Positions 49,475-62,625 are shown, counted from the first letter of the stretch. The stretch: DNA of 64,000 nt from Heterocephalus glaber (GCF_000247695.1 NW_004624743.1:4181938-4245937), one strand, 5' to 3'. A program made the numbers and translations. Notes: a model not told the origin generated them from the letters alone.

Positions 49475-49810
49475 AATCAGTGATGTTTAAACAACCCTTC
49501 TTCCTATTATGTATCCTTTATTTTGTTCTTATTTACATTTTTGGATTTCTCATATAAAAGAAACCATACAATAGTTAAGCTTGTATGCCTCATTTTTTTT
49601 CACCTAACACTACTGTTCATCCATTTTCCTACAAATGACTCAAGTTTGTCCCTCTTTATGCCAGAGTAGTGCTCCAATAGGTATAAATGCCACATTTCCT
49701 TTATCATTCATCTGGTGATGGACAAAGACTTTGCTTCCAAGATTTAGCTATTCTGCTGCTATAAATATGGGTATCATAGATCATTACAATATGCATCTGA
49801 TTCTTAAATA
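49475..49810 (-). mobile_element. L1 3' region fragment (reverse)
   Basis: 'tagtgctccaataggtataa' near 49666, then 'ccacatttcctttatcattc' near 49690, 'atctggtgatggacaaagac' near 49710 and 'attctgctgctataaatatg' near 49750, is the reverse complement of the L1 ORF2 3' end that reads 'aatggataaacaaaatgtgg'. Old copy, decayed. Confidence 0.75.
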
Positions 49811-52800
49811 GAAAGCTATCCATTCTCAGAGGTTAGCAGAAGGTGGAATGAACCGGATATGCACTTGGTGAAGCGGAAATGCTGTATGACAAACTCAGTT
49901 TCTGCTAAAGAATGAGCTTTTCTTTAATTAAAGTGACTTTTTCCAATGTTTTTTTTTGAAAACTCAACAAAGACTTAAATCTGAATTCAGAAAAATTCAA
50001 ATGTTGTTTTAAATGAATTACAATCTCTCTAGCAGAATTAGCAAAACATTTCTACACATGTACCTGCCCAGGAACACGGGTGCTCAGAGGACAGAAGCAA
50101 ATCGCACAGCAGTGACTGTGCATTAGTGCAGCACAGCATTCTCACTCAGCGGTGAGGGCTGTTCACACTGTGATTAGCACTGCAAGCAATCTAAAGGGAA
50201 ACTGACCTCAATTTGTATAAATCATGTTTAATTAAAGGCTAGATATAACCGTTCACAGAATCCAATGTAGTGAAAAATAGACATTTTGTAATAAATCACA
50301 TACATTTAATTGGCTACAGATCAAATCATTATATCTAGAAACAAAGCCCACTTGGATTCTAAATAGAGCAGAGGACAGCAGATAGCTTTGATATCTAAGA
50401 AACATTTGATACAGCAGTCCTCATAGAAAATAAGAATTTCTGTATTTGGTTAACTTTGTACTTCATTTAGAATAGTAATTATTATATTGCTGAAGTCTTG
50501 GCTTCTATGACTACTTCATAGAAGCTGCTATATAAAAACAGCCTCGTTGCAGATGTGATTTTATAATCAAGGCAGCCAGCTGAGTTCTGGACATGTAAGC
50601 CTTGATGCCCAGCCAGTCGTGACTGAGGCACAGTGACCACAGCTGCATGACTTTCCAGATGCCATCCTGCTGCTCACCCTGGTTTCCTGAGAGGGGTGTT
50701 TCTGTTTAGTTCTGCTTTGCTTCTGGTGAAGAAAGAAGTCAGCGAAGAAAGAAGAGGGAGGAGATGAGGGGATGAACAGGTGAATGTCTTTGAAAGCAGA
50801 CATGAAGTTCTCTATCAGATTCCTTGGCCCTTGCCGTGTTATAACTAATTACACAGATGCATTCATTTTACATCCATAACGTAAGACATTTATCGTATGT
50901 GTACTTAACTGATTTTCTGCAGATTTGTGAAGGTGCATTTGGATTTTGTCTTCTTTGGGTTAGGTTTTTCCTGCAGAAATAAAGTCAAACCATTCAAACC
51001 CTGGAGACTGCACCATGGGACGATTCCTCCAGTAACTGACCAATATTTCATATATTCAGTAAGATCAAGTTGAGTACTCATCCTTCGGATAGTTTCCCAT
51101 GTATCCAGAGGGACTCAACCTGAGCATTATGCAATTACTCCAGGTCTCTGTCCTGGATCTTTGTCAGGGCCCAAGTTACTATGGCCCAGATTATGGCCCA
51201 AAACCCATGACATTGACTTTCTAGCTGCAAGTTGTCCAATGATTTTTGAAAATCAAATTCCATATTTGTACTTAAAAAAACAGATTTTCTAGGCACGATT
51301 TCTTGGTACAAAAATGATGTAGTTTCTTCCCTATGAAAGAAATTCTATTTGAATATGCAGTTAGCTTGTTTACTGCTACAGGCTCCATTAGCTGGACAGA
51401 GATGAAAGGAAGATTTTTAGAGTTTCATTCCTTTGACCTCTAGAAAGTTGAAAAATTAATCAATTAGCTAATTAATTAATTACCTTTCTAACTGGCTCAC
51501 ATTTGCACTCTGCAGAGGAGGAATCATAGTAGTTTGCTTTCTTGGTCCAACTTTGTCCCGACCCACCCTTGAATTCCTTATGGATGCCTCAGGTAAGTGA
51601 TGGCGAACCTTTTAGAGCTCTCAGGGCTACAAACAGCCTGCTGGGGCAGGTGACCACCAGCACTGCCTTAGGTGAATGTCAAGAACACAGAAGTTACACT
51701 TAATTGTCAATGTGGCTTACAACATTTTGAATGCTAACCACCTTTGGGATGAGGATGTATAACACTTTGGGGACAAAAGTCCATTTAACCTTTTTCTTAG
51801 TGAATCTCTCTTCTTTTCATCCCCTAAATACATACCAAGCTCCAAAATCATCAAGAAAGAACACTGATTCTTTAGTTAGGTATCCTTACTTTGCTCTTAA
51901 AACAACACTATTGGTAATGTCTGTATTTTTTCTTTTGTAGTGACAAAATGTCTTGATTTCCTTATTCCTCTCTCTTGTGCTGTCTTTTCTTCCTTACAAT
52001 ACTGTTACTGACTGCTAATTAGCCAACGAAAGCTTACTTTCAAGAGTCTACTAGTTTTGATCCTTAACAACACTTTCTCCCTGAGGTCCCCATTAACTAA
52101 AAAAATATTCTACAGACTTCCCATGTGTGAATGTGTTTAAAAATTTGACCTTTCAAATTTTTTTCTCACGTACATCCTGGTTTTTTTTTTTACTTCTCTT
52201 TTAAGTTGGAATGACTTTATGATAAATTTCTAGGAATATTTCCCCACTCAGATATTGAATTTAACATCATAATTGAATTTAATTAAATTTAATGTCATAA
52301 TCAGAAATACCTACTGGATACCTTCATCATTACTGGAACAAGTTCAGTATATTTTTAAATCTTGTATGTTTGAACTCTCTTTTGATCTGGATTTCTGCTA
52401 GATTACTAATTCATTTTAAAGCAACAAATTAAAATTAGCATTCTAAAATCAGCATTCTCCAATCAGAAAATATTATATACAAATATTTTATAATGATTTA
52501 TTAGTGACTTTCACTTACAAAGAGTGATAATGTAACATAAGCTGCAAATCTAGATACAGTTATGCATGATCTCTTTCTAACAAGATCCTACTCCCCACCC
52601 ATCTCCGTCCTGGCATACCAGCATTTATTTTGAGGTCTAAATTTAGAGACAAATAATTTTCCTACTACAGTAGTATCAGGGCTGGATCCACCCCAGTGCT
52701 CTGTGATGCTTCCATATAAACTTAAAGTAAGGCCTTATTTGTCAATAGTCAAATATCTGGCTTGTAAGCTAAGATGATTACCTCAAGTACTTATAAAGTC

Positions 52801-53170
52801 AAACCAAGGGAAAAGCAGGTTAACGGAGGAGTAATCAAGAAAGAGGTATGTCTCTATAATCAAGTATTCGATGATATGGAAAAATATTCAATAGAAGCTA
52901 AATAGAACAGATGTCTTCTTAGGTGAAAATTTTCACAAAAGAGCAAATCACCTCAAAGGACGTTAACTGAGTGATATCAGCATAAGAACTTGTCCGCAAT
53001 AAATATTTGATGGTCAGTAAGAAAGAACTTGGAATATTGGAGATTCAGGAAATCATCTGGAGCCAGGTAACAGAAATAGATTCTATCAAGATAAATTGGA
53101 AATTGCACAGTTCCTCTTCTTTTTCTTTACTGTTTCCTCCTCTTCCTCCTAATCCTCCCATCTTTTCCCT
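49811..53170. other. Long intronic stretch with no confident feature
   Basis: AT-rich with pyrimidine-rich patches. Short frames only. No repeat family recognised, apart from generic A/T runs and 'attaattaatta' near 51470. Confidence 0.5.
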
Positions 53171-53265
53171 TTCTCTCTCTTTTTTTGGGAGGGGAGTGCT
53201 GGAGATAAAACCTAGGCCTTCCTCATGCTAAGCAAGTGCTATACACTGAGGTATAACTCTAGCCC
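53171..53265 (-). mobile_element. ID SINE, older copy
   Basis: Minus-strand ID reading GGGCTAGAGTTATACCTCAG, then a B-box-like GGTTTTATCTCCAGCACT and a pyrimidine-side tail. It differs from the three TSD-flanked young copies at many sites, and no clear target duplication remains. Confidence 0.75.
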
Positions 53266-54099
53266 AGTGCTTCTCTTGAAAGTTGGAGCTTTCAAAACAT
53301 ATCTGTGCAAAAGTTTTTACCCAAAGATTCTAATTTAAATTGTCTTGAGTGGGATGAATGAGATAATATTGTTTGGAAAGGTGTTTTGAAGGGCATGCAG
53401 GGTTGGTGAACACCAGAGAAAACAAAAGAAATGAAAATCCCTCTCATTAAACACTTTACCTAATCATCTATCTATCCAAGCATCCATCCAAGCATCCATC
53501 CAAGCATCCATCCATCCATCCATCCATCCATCCATCCATCCATCTTTGGTCCTATAAAATATGTAAAGATTAATATGTCATGGTTCCTTGCATATGTCAA
53601 GCCTTTTACAGTGAAGTACACAGATAAAGAAATAAATAATTGGTTGCAATGTGAAATGACAAGTCCTATCCTGGAAAATGCAATTCTCAAAGGAATTCCA
53701 ACTATTGGAAAGTAAATTGGTCTTGCAGACTGAGAATGTGGAGTTTCAGAAGAGTCTGGCCAATGAGGCAAAATACTTTTGAGTTATATGGATTTACTCT
53801 GATTTGTTTCTTATTTATCTAAGAGTAACTTCTCACTGTCACATAGTTATTTTCTCCAAGTACATAAGACATATACTTTCTAGTTTCTTATTTTTATCGT
53901 GGTGTATTATTTATATATTTTTGCATATTCTAATTCTTTATCTAAAATTAATCATAATAGTCTGTCAGTTCCCTTGCAGCTCTTTCTACTTACAGCACTC
54001 AAATTTGATAATGCACTGTGTGGATATTTTTCCACAGTGAGTTATCAGAACTACCGGCTAGTGGAGACAGCATTTGCACTGGGAGCATAGCTATGAGTC
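53266..54099. other. Intronic sequence with an ATCC repeat
   Basis: Only the microsatellite at 53465-53544 is assignable. The minus-strand frame that reads through it (53472-53771) is repeat-driven. Confidence 0.5.
53465..53544. repeat. (ATCC)n microsatellite with AAGC variant units
   Basis: Starts with ATCT/ATCC units, then three 12-bp units of the form AAGCATCCATCC, then at least eight pure ATCC units. It makes an open W-M-D-G repeat frame on the minus strand that is not a gene. Confidence 0.95.
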
Positions 54100-54400
54100 A
54101 TCCCATTTGCCTTCATCCACTCTTCCACTCACCCACTCATTCATCCATTAAACCCTAATGAGCACCTCCTGTGAATCAGGCATCAAAACACTTGATTGGT
54201 TATGTAAGTGAACAGGGATTGGTACTGCTCTAAGATCTCATCTTCTACTCTGTTACCCCAGAGAGAAATATAACGCGGTACAGTGTAATCTATGCCTCAT
54301 AGCATTATGTACAAAATATTCTGTGATGGTAGCAGAAACAGTGGTTTTACCTAGAGGAGTTGTGAGAGATTGCTCCAAAGAGGTAAATACTCTCATCTTG
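54100..54400 (-). repeat. L2 LINE fragment (reverse)
   Basis: 'cattcatccattaaacccta' near 54137, then 'gagcacctcctgtgaatcag' near 54160 and 'taagtgaacagggattggta' near 54206, mirrors reversed L2 (tattgagcacctactatgtgccag ... gatgaacaagac). The right part decays gradually. Confidence 0.55.
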
Positions 54401-55349
54401 CACTTAAAAGTGTAAGCAGAAGATTTTATAGATGCATTAAATTGGTACAAAACATAGAAGGGCAAAATGTTTTCAGAGAAGAGTGAGGACCTTACATATC
54501 TGGAGCACGCATGAGGACCGCATGAAGAGCTGCAGTATGCAGTGCTTTCCGAGCAGACAGGGGCCAGGGGCTCATGACCTTGAGAACCAAGTTAAGGAGC
54601 AGGAGCTTCTGTCTTTGGAAACTGGAGAGTTAGACAATTCCAGAAATTTGGAAGAGGAAATGCGTGTGAAGAGGGATGTGCTTTAGAAAGCTCATCCATG
54701 TACTCTAGAACTGCACTACTGGTAACATTCTGAAAAGATAATTTACAAAGTGATAAGGGAAACTTGGACAACATTAACAATGTCTGCAATGTCCAAGTGC
54801 CTTTGAACATTTAGCTTGGTTTGCACTGTATCACACTCCCTCATATTTAGGCTTGTCACATCAAGCAAATAAAAATACAGGACATTTATGAACTATCTGC
54901 AATGCAGGTATAAAATATTGTTTGTCTGAAATACAAACTCACCTGGTCATCTGGTATTTTGTTTGGAAATTTTACTTAAATGGTCAACCAGAATAAGATT
55001 TGTTCATATTCTCCTTCCTTTTTGGTAAGCATTTTAATTTTCAGCATATTGTCATGTTTTTCATTTTGTGTATTCAGCACACCCTCAGGAAAACTACCTA
55101 CAGTAGGAAATCATTATTGACAAATAGTCTCCCTTATGCTCTTGCTCAGACTAAAATTTGTTGCTTGCATTCTGTAAAGCAGTTTGTAATCTTTTCAGAG
55201 TTCACCTCTGGGAAAAGTTTAATAATATGTGTAGGGGCAAACAGTGCTTCAGCGTAACAGTGGATTGGATAGCAACTTGCATGTCCTCCCAGTTGTATAT
55301 TCTTAGCTGCATGTCAGTCACTGTTCTAATGTGCATGCTATGAACTAGT
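54401..55349. other. Intronic sequence with no assignable feature
   Basis: Nothing recognised; short frames on both strands only. Confidence 0.5.
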
Positions 55350-55485
55350 TAAAATGACTGTGCTTGTTTTAGAGATAAAAGAATGGGCAACCCAAAGGCT
55401 AAAATGGAGGTAACTTTTCCAGAGCCATGGGGGTAGTAAAACCAAGATTAAGACTCTGATAATTTGTCCTGAGCATCTGATCTGC
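55350..55485 (-). repeat. MIR SINE fragment (reverse)
   Basis: 'gggcaacccaaaggctaaaa' near 55385, then 'taacttttccagagccatgg' near 55411 and 'gtaaaaccaagattaagact' near 55436, parallels reverse MIR (gaggctcagagagg ... taacttgcccaaggtcac ... ggattcgaacccaggct). Confidence 0.6.
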
Positions 55486-55836
55486 GGTACTCACCATTAT
55501 GCTTCATCATTACCAGGAAATACTAGGACTCCCTGTTACCTGACATACCATGGTTACTTTCTGTTTATGTGCTTGGGAAGAAATGCACAGGATAACACAC
55601 CATTCCTAATCTCAAATTTTTCATAACAACTGATAGTGTTACATTTTTTCTCCAAATCAAAGACCACCATCCTAAAACTAATTTGGAAAACATTTTTAGC
55701 CCGAATGATGCTGTCTGTCTTAGTAATTTTCTCAAAGTCAGTAATGGTCTGGGTTTAATGAACATTTTTTCTACTGTTACTTCTCAAAACTACAACTATT
55801 GTCTATGTAGAAAATAATTTCTTTGGTTCTTAAATT

Positions 55837-55980
55837 CTTTTTTTTTTCAGTACTGGAGACTGAATCCCGTGTCTTCACACTGGGGCTACAGTGCCAGCGG
55901 TTTTTAGTTTTATTTTTAAATCTGAGACAAGTTCTCAGTAAGTCACTAATTTTCCCAGGCTGAGCTCAAACTTGCACCTT
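55837..55980 (-). mobile_element. B1-dID SINE, 5'-truncated
   Basis: On the minus strand: a B1-like left part ('agctcagcctgggaaaatta', then 'gtgacttactgagaacttgt' and 'ctcagatttaaaaataaaac'), then an ID-like right part ('cactgtagccccagtgtgaa', then 'gggattcagtctccagtact'), then poly-A. The first ~50 bp of the B1 half are missing. Old copy. Confidence 0.75.
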
Positions 55981-56119
55981 ACATATATATTTTTACATGC
56001 GTTTTACTTTTATATTCAAATTAAAGCAACATATTTGTTTTTAAGTTTCCTTTTGTTATAGAAGACACAGATACATTTTATACCTGTGTTGTTAAAATAG
56101 TTCTTTTTCCAGACAATCC

Positions 56120-56790
56120 TCATTATTTAAAATCCTTTGTAAGGAAACAAAAGGTACATAAAGAAAAGTACAAAAATACTGAATTTTGATGAGTGAATCT
56201 AAAGAGTTGTGTAGTAACTACCACCCTCAGGCACCAGAGTCCCACAGCACCAGCGAGGCCTTCATCTTCTTTCCCTTAGAGCCTCTCCCCGGACCTCACA
56301 CTGGCAGCCAGTGCTTCGCTTATTATGGAAACCTCAGTCTTGCTCTTTGTGTCGCTTACAGCTTTGCCACTGACACACAGGTTCTCACGAGGTGTCATCT
56401 CATGCGGCCCACATTTGTACTGTGCAGCTAGCAGACCATTACTCAGCACGTGCTGCTCTGCTCGTGGCTTCTCCCAGACTCCTGCTGCAGTTTCCTGCAG
56501 CCCGTCCATCCCCATCGTCGCAAAGTGTGTCACTGTAAAATACAGCATAGGTGCCTTTCCCTTCTCTTGGTAATGGCCTTTGTGTTGTTGGAAATAAAAG
56601 CATCAGAGAACACACTTGCAAATGCCTCTTGATGCATAAGAGTACTGAATTCTTTCTGAGTATACTGGGAGTGAAATGCCTACATCCTAAGGATGCATAT
56701 ATTCAATTCTAACAGGCAATGGCAACCAGTTTTTAAATGCTTGCATGAATCGCCTCCTATCCGCAGTTTGAGTTGTAGTATTTGTAGAGA
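56120..56790 (-). mobile_element. Old L1/HAL1-type fragment (reverse)
   Basis: 'gagtatactgggagtgaaat' near 56657, then 'catcctaaggatgcatatat' near 56684 and 'ggcaatggcaaccagttttt' near 56716, match the reversed LINE 3' motif reading 'tagggtatatacctaggagt'. The left part (56.18-56.5 kb) resembles it only loosely. Confidence 0.45.
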
Positions 56791-57279
56791 TACGAAGTAC
56801 ATGATACTTTCAAGTACCCACCATTTCACTTTACAAGCAAGTTGGGAGCAGACAGGGTAAACACCAAGATATCATTAAAGACACAGTTCCACCAAGAGGG
56901 GCTTGCAAGGGAAGGAATTCAACACATCATTCACCGAGCTAGGCTGTATTTTTCTTTGAGGGCCTTGACTTTTTAAAACATAGATGGTAACATACTAAAA
57001 ATGGTGAACCAAGAAAAGTAAGCAGTAAGCTTGTAAGCAGTGTTGTGCTTAGGAAACTAATGATACATATTTATATTTTATATACTAGAAAAGTGTCACC
57101 TACCCCTTAAATGAATTAATTGAAAAGAACTCTATGAGTCAATGATCATGTATAGATACATGAAGACTCAGCTGATGCAATAAGACTATTTCCTGCTCCT
57201 ACATTTTGATATCTTTGAATTTTTATGTTATAGGCCTAATATAAAAATGCTGTCTCAGAACATGAATTACATAATACTT
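56791..57279. other. AT-rich intronic sequence with no assignable feature
   Basis: Nothing recognised. Confidence 0.5.
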
Positions 57280-57365
57280 TTAGAGTTACTGTGAGAATTA
57301 AATGAGGTAATTTATAGTGAAAAATACCTTGTAAACTTTAAAGACTGCAAAAAAAGTATTAGCCA
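57280..57365 (+). repeat. MIR SINE 3' fragment
   Basis: 'agagttactgtgagaattaa' near 57281, then 'atgaggtaatttatagtgaa' and 'aaataccttgtaaactttaa', matches the MIR 3' half (gttgtgaggattaaatgagt ... gtaaagcgcttagaac). Confidence 0.6.
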
Positions 57366-58391
57366 TAGTACAAAATTAACTTTATTCACATTTTTCTGTG
57401 GAATCTATCTTGGTTACATCCCTGAAGAAAAAGGTAGGTACATTTCTGAGGATGGTTTTTGTACACAGAAACTTCTTTTGGAGTTATGACCAGAGCAAAT
57501 CAATGTTCAGAATTTTCATAAATGGTGTACAGATGAGTAGGTCTCCCTGGGAATGGCATGAATGACAGCACTGATGAATATAACTGCAAAGCCCATGGAA
57601 ATTTTATCCCCCTGGATAGGGTGTTTCAACAAATACTTTGAATATATTCACTCCTAAAATAGTGACATTCAATGTTTACACTAGCACACGAGCTCCATAA
57701 ATTCGGACTGACTGACGTCCGAGCGATATAGCTAATAGACATAAATTATGGCGATTAAATATAGAAAAGTCTCCCTTTTAAAGTCTTAGGAATTCTAATC
57801 CCCACCAATGTGAAGGGGTTGGACAGCTAGGCTTACCTCATCCCAGAATCTCATCCATGGAATTATAGGATGGCTTCTGGGGTCCTGGCAGACCTGGAGG
57901 CAACCAAACCCTGGCCGCACTCAAGGGCAGCACAGTGTTATCTACAAAGCGGTTACTGTTTACAGTTCAGTGTTTCTCTTGCAGTTATTGATAAATTACC
58001 ACACTGGCATATTTTCTGCATTAAAAGTAATAGTACTGAGATCTCAGGGAGCTGTTCTTCTGGCCAAGATATTAGTGACAGTTTCTCTTAGCAACAATAA
58101 TCAGTTCCTGTCTGGAAAACAATGTTCAAGAGATAGCAATGCTCAAGATTCTGGACATAAGAAAATGATAACGATACTAAACCAAGGAAGGCCTCCCACA
58201 GTGTGGGTTTACTGTGTAGAGAAGGGGCCTCAGCTATGGCATAAAGAGGGGAAATCTGGGCAAAGCTTGGCCAACTCTCGGAAGTAAGGAGAGAATGTTG
58301 TGAATATAACTTCATACAGCTGTTGTGAGGACAGTAAGAACTCTTATATGACCAGAAACCCTGCTAGTGCATGAATACTCAAATAAAATCA
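57366..58391. other. Intronic sequence with no assignable feature
   Basis: Frames at 57.87-58.32 kb (up to 105 residues, plus strand) have no recognisable motif. Nothing else assigned. Confidence 0.5.
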
Positions 58392-58606
58392 AAGCTACGT
58401 GTGGCAGCATACACCTGTAATCCAAGCACCTTGGGATGCTAAGACAGCAGGATAACAGTTCAAACCCAATTTGAGCAATTTAAGAAATTAATGAAACCCT
58501 CAAAAAAATTTTTTAAAAGGTTAAAGAAAAATAGCTGGTGATATATTTCAGGGTGAAGTCCCTGGGGTCAATCCCCAGTACCACAAAGAGAAAAAGAAAA
58601 TGAAAA
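58392..58606 (+). mobile_element. B1-dID composite SINE
   Basis: B1-like left half ('acacctgtaatccaagcacc', 'acagttcaaacccaatttga', 'gcaatttaagaaattaatga'), an A-rich linker, and an ID-like right half ('gctggtgatatatttcaggg', 'ccctggggtcaatccccagt'), then an A-rich tail. Diverged and old. Confidence 0.8.
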
Positions 58607-59165
58607 GGAAATCAGTATGTCAAAGAGACTTCTTTAATCTCATGTTCATTGTAGCATTATTCACAAATGCTTATAAATATAATTAACCTAGTGTCTATCA
58701 ACCAATTAATCGGCAAACAAAATGTGACATAAAATGGAATACTGTTGAAAGAATCGAATCTCATTACCTGTGACAACAGGGGTGGAACTGGAGATCATCA
58801 CATGAAATGAAGTGAGCCAGGCACAGAAAAGCACCATGGCCTCACACGGGGGGAATCAAACTCCGGGGCTCAGCAGGGTATGGCGTCCACCCAGGCCAGG
58901 GACAGCAGCACAGAGGGAGTAGGGCAGGGGGATAGCAATCTGCAGTTAGGAGTAAGAAGCTCTTGTGTGCTGTCCCAGGGGGTACTAAGATAACAGTTAC
59001 ATACTGGGTATTTTTAGGGTTTAGAAGGGGTTCTGGATGTTTACACTATAGAGAAATGGGGAGTGAAGAGATAGGCATGCTTACCTTGATGTAAGCATCA
59101 TAGGATGCATCCATGTATTGAAACCTCAGGCACAGAGAACTCCATAAAGATGTATATTGTATGTT
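58607..59165 (+). mobile_element. L1 3' end fragment (forward)
   Basis: 'tgttcattgtagcattattc' near 58642, then 'gtgtctatcaaccaattaat' near 58691, 'gacataaaatggaatactgt' near 58726 and 'catgaaatgaagtgagccag' near 58801, is the L1 ORF2 terminus running into the 3' UTR. Frames are broken. Confidence 0.75.
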
Positions 59166-59194
59166 CTCATGTACCAGTTACAGGTATTTTCTGT

Positions 59195-59240
59195 GGTATG
59201 TTGATTTGCATCCAGGGCCTTGCACGTACTTAGCCCTCAA
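59195..59240 (-). repeat. Possible ID SINE remnant
   Basis: 'ttgcatccagggccttgcac' near 59209, preceded by 'ggtatgttga' and followed by 'gtacttagc', resembles the B-box side of a reversed ID element. The rest of the element is absent. Confidence 0.4.
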
Positions 59241-59929
59241 AATAAGTTTAGATGGGGGGTGGAGAAAGAGAGACAGAGTGAGAGAGACAGCAACAGAGAG
59301 ACACAGAGATTGGTTGATTAATTGTTGTGAGTGTGGAGAAGCCCAGAAGGTTAGAGTTTAGGGGACATAAGACCTGAAAGAAGAGAGTAGCACAGAGACA
59401 GCGACCCACAGGCCACTTCCTGAGTGCTAGTCTTATTGCATATGTAGCAGAGCACTTATCAGGGCTTGCTTATGAGTAAGCTACTGGTGAGAGAACCATC
59501 TGAGTGTAAAAGCAGGAGAAATATTTGGAGCTCAAATTGGGCCAGAAAAACTGACAGTGTACATCAGTAAGGCTAGAAAACAAACTAATTCACGGAGTAC
59601 CAGGCAGAAGAATAGTTGGCAATAATTAATCCTGGACCAGACACCTGAATCAGAACCACCAGCAAATCTTTTAAGCAAGATCCAGAAGGATCAAACTGTG
59701 TGCAAGGAAGAAAACTATGAAAGACAAGTAATTTCAGGAGGACAGTAAAACACTAGCACTCAACATGGTAAAACTCATGTCTGCACTCCAGCAGTTATGC
59801 AAAAAAGCAGAAGAAAACCTGTAAGGAACATGATAGTTACAAAAGATACCATAGTGATTCTACAAATAAATGCGGTTATCTCAGTCAGTGATGGTTATCT
59901 GTAGGGAAAAAGAAAAAAAATAAAGAACT
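59241..59929. other. Intronic sequence with a GA-rich patch
   Basis: A purine-rich patch at 59263-59308 (GAGA/GACA units). The remainder is unassigned and could be decayed L1 upstream of the next fragment. Confidence 0.45.
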
Positions 59930-60880
59930 TAGAGCCATAATTAACCCCTTATGTAATAACTCACTCAAAATAAACTGTAGACCATAAAGAAAAATTTAAC
60001 TTGATTTGAAAAATCTAGAAAAATTATAAGAGAAAATCTATTTGGACTGGGTTTAGAAAAAAAGTCTTAGGTCTTGCATCCAAAGTATTAATCACTAAAC
60101 ACTGATCAATTATATTTTACCAAGAGTATAATCCTCTGCTCTTCAAAATCAGTTTTAAGTAAATTAAGAGCCAAGCAACCCATTGGCAGAATATATTTCC
60201 AAATCAAACATCTGGTAAAGTACTTGCATTTGCGACGTATAAGAAATTATTACAACTCAATAATAGGAGAGCAAATTACTCAATAAAAATTGAGCAAAAT
60301 ATTCAAATTGGCACATCACAAAAGCATATATTCATGAGTGACAATACATGAACAAAAATTCAATATCATTCGTCACAAGAGAAATACAAATTGAAACCAA
60401 AGTATGATATCACTATGCAACCAACTATAATGGCTAAAATTGAAGAGAAGACTGACCATACCAAGGACTGGTGGGAATGCAGAGGATTTCAGCTTTCATA
60501 CACTGCTGGTCTAATGTAAATAATACAATCATCTTATATGACCCAGGTAAGCCACTTCTGAGGTTTTACTCAAGAAAAGTGAAAGAGTATGTCCACACAG
60601 ATGTGTTTGGATGCTCATAATAGTTTTACTTTAAATAACCAGAAACCTGATGTCCATCTCTTAGTGAGTGACTAAAGAAATCGTAGCATAATAATACAAT
60701 TGTGCATCGATAAACATGAATGAACTACTGATATAAGCAACCACATGAAAGAATTTCAAAATAATGCTGAATAAAAGAAACCAAATAAAAAGAGGACATG
60801 TTATCTGAAAGTATTATGAATTTCTAGAAATGCAACCAATCTACAGTGAGAGTAAATAGATGAGTGATCTCAGCAATGAA
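59930..60880 (+). mobile_element. L1 ORF2 3' part (forward, decayed)
   Basis: Follows L1 ORF2 order: 'actcactcaaaataaactgt' near 59960, 'ccaaatcaaacatctggtaa' near 60199, 'tacaactcaataataggaga' near 60251, 'gagaaatacaaattgaaacc' near 60380, 'tatcactatgcaaccaacta' near 60408, 'tggtgggaatgcagagg' near 60470 and 'ctgatgtccatctcttagtg' near 60648. Stops and frameshifts throughout; no functional endonuclease or reverse transcriptase. Confidence 0.85.
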
Positions 60881-62554
60881 GTTACAGAGACAAGAGGAAA
60901 GAGTAACAGCAGAATTCTGAACAGCATTCTGAAGACAGTCTGAAATGCTATATTTCTATTTCTATTGGAAATTTCCAGATGATGTTTCTACAGGTGCATG
61001 CAAGTGTCAGAATGCGTCGCATTATACATTTTAAGTATATGCATTGTACTGGTCATACCCAAACCAAGCTGCTTAAAGGGTGCTTATGTGAAAGTCTTTA
61101 TAACCCACATATTTACTGTTTGTGCACACAGAACTACACAGGCAAAGGGACAGACACACCACAGACTGTAGCGCAGTAACTGGCACACACAAGTTATGTG
61201 AAAGGAATATCAGGCTCCTCAATTCACATCCCAGAGCTCCCTCCTCCCAGCACATTTTGAGTCAAGGGAGAATCATGCAACCTACAAGAAGTAAGGTAGG
61301 CCTTATTAGAATGGCTGAATAGTTTAATAAAACATACCAATAGGAGAAGCTGCATTCATAAAAATGACAAAAATACAATTTTTCCGAGGCAGTTCACCTC
61401 CTACTTTGCAGTTTATTTCCATCATTCAGGAAAGGCTTTCCAAGAACATTTAAATAAGGAAGAAAAAGAACATAAATGTTAGATTTTTCCTGCTCTTATG
61501 TTTTTGTTTCAGATTGAATTTGTGCTATGGCTTACTATCAGAAATCTAAACATATTAAGGTATGTCTGTGGTTACTCACACTTTGTCTGATAATTCTTAG
61601 TATCCAGAATTTTTTTGAGAGAAGTTCATAATGTACATTGATCTGTACTTTTTAAACAATTTTATGATCTATTTGGGAAATTGTAGCTTTTACATGTGAG
61701 CCATGAATTAATTTTTTCCAGGTCTTTTTATTCCTATGACAAGTATGACTTTTAAAAATATGTATACATGTAAGAGGAGATATTAATTATTAATATACTT
61801 TAATGCATACTAAGGTGGACATCTCAATTCTATTAATTACTTTCCATGTAATTTCACACTGGAAAAGTAAGACTTTAGGGCAATAATTTCCATCATATTC
61901 AATGAACCTGATTAAAATAATTGGCTACATTTATAGGAAGTGTTTTGACAAATGGTCCTACTTCTATCAGAGAAAAATGGGTCTTACTAGAAACTGTATT
62001 GCTAGAATATGTTAGTGTAAGATGAATCCAGAAAGTAAAGTGTGGTTCCTTTTAATAAAATTCAATGTGTACCAATAAAAGTTTTAAAAATTCCATGGGT
62101 CGTGAATTGGACTAATATCAGTAAACAGGAAGCATAAGTGTAGCCCCATCCACTTACTTTGATGGCTTGCTTTGACCTGGAGAATAATGGGTTGAGGTTA
62201 TGCTGCAACTTATTTCCCTACACTTATTAGATCTCCCTATGCTGAGTTTCACAGGATAGAGGAAAGCTTATATCGCTTCAATTAGATGAGCTCAGAGTAA
62301 TATTTAGAGTTGGTACTAATATTTCCCACAGTGTACTACAGTACTGAAAGGGTTTTGGCTGATACACAGAGGCAGAAAGACTAAGGTGTTCTGAGGCACT
62401 AATTCCACTGTACATACAAGCATATTTTTATAACCTGCAGAACACTGCAGATACTATGATTAAACTAAATTCATGTTATAGAAATAGTTTGTTGTAATCA
62501 TGTATAATTAAGTGTAAATGATGCCTCATTTTTATGTACCTGTGGAATATTTAT
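60881..62554. other. AT-rich intronic sequence with no assignable feature
   Basis: Short frames near 61.0-61.3 kb are not recognisable. No repeat family recognised. Confidence 0.5.
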
Positions 62555-62625
62555 ATATACACACATATATATGCATATGTACACATATATAATATATATG
62601 TATATACACACACATACATATTTCT
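62555..62625. repeat. (TA)n/(CA)n compound microsatellite
   Basis: Alternating TATA, CACA and ATAT runs of about 70 bp with interruptions; near-palindromic in parts because of the TA content. Confidence 0.9.

Noticed and set aside
53472..53771. 99-residue frame ending in W-M-D-G repeats
   Set aside because: Created by the ATCC microsatellite read on the minus strand; microsatellites often keep frames open.
59960..60880. Possible reverse transcriptase gene
   Set aside because: Only a decayed L1 ORF2 3' part with many stops and frameshifts.
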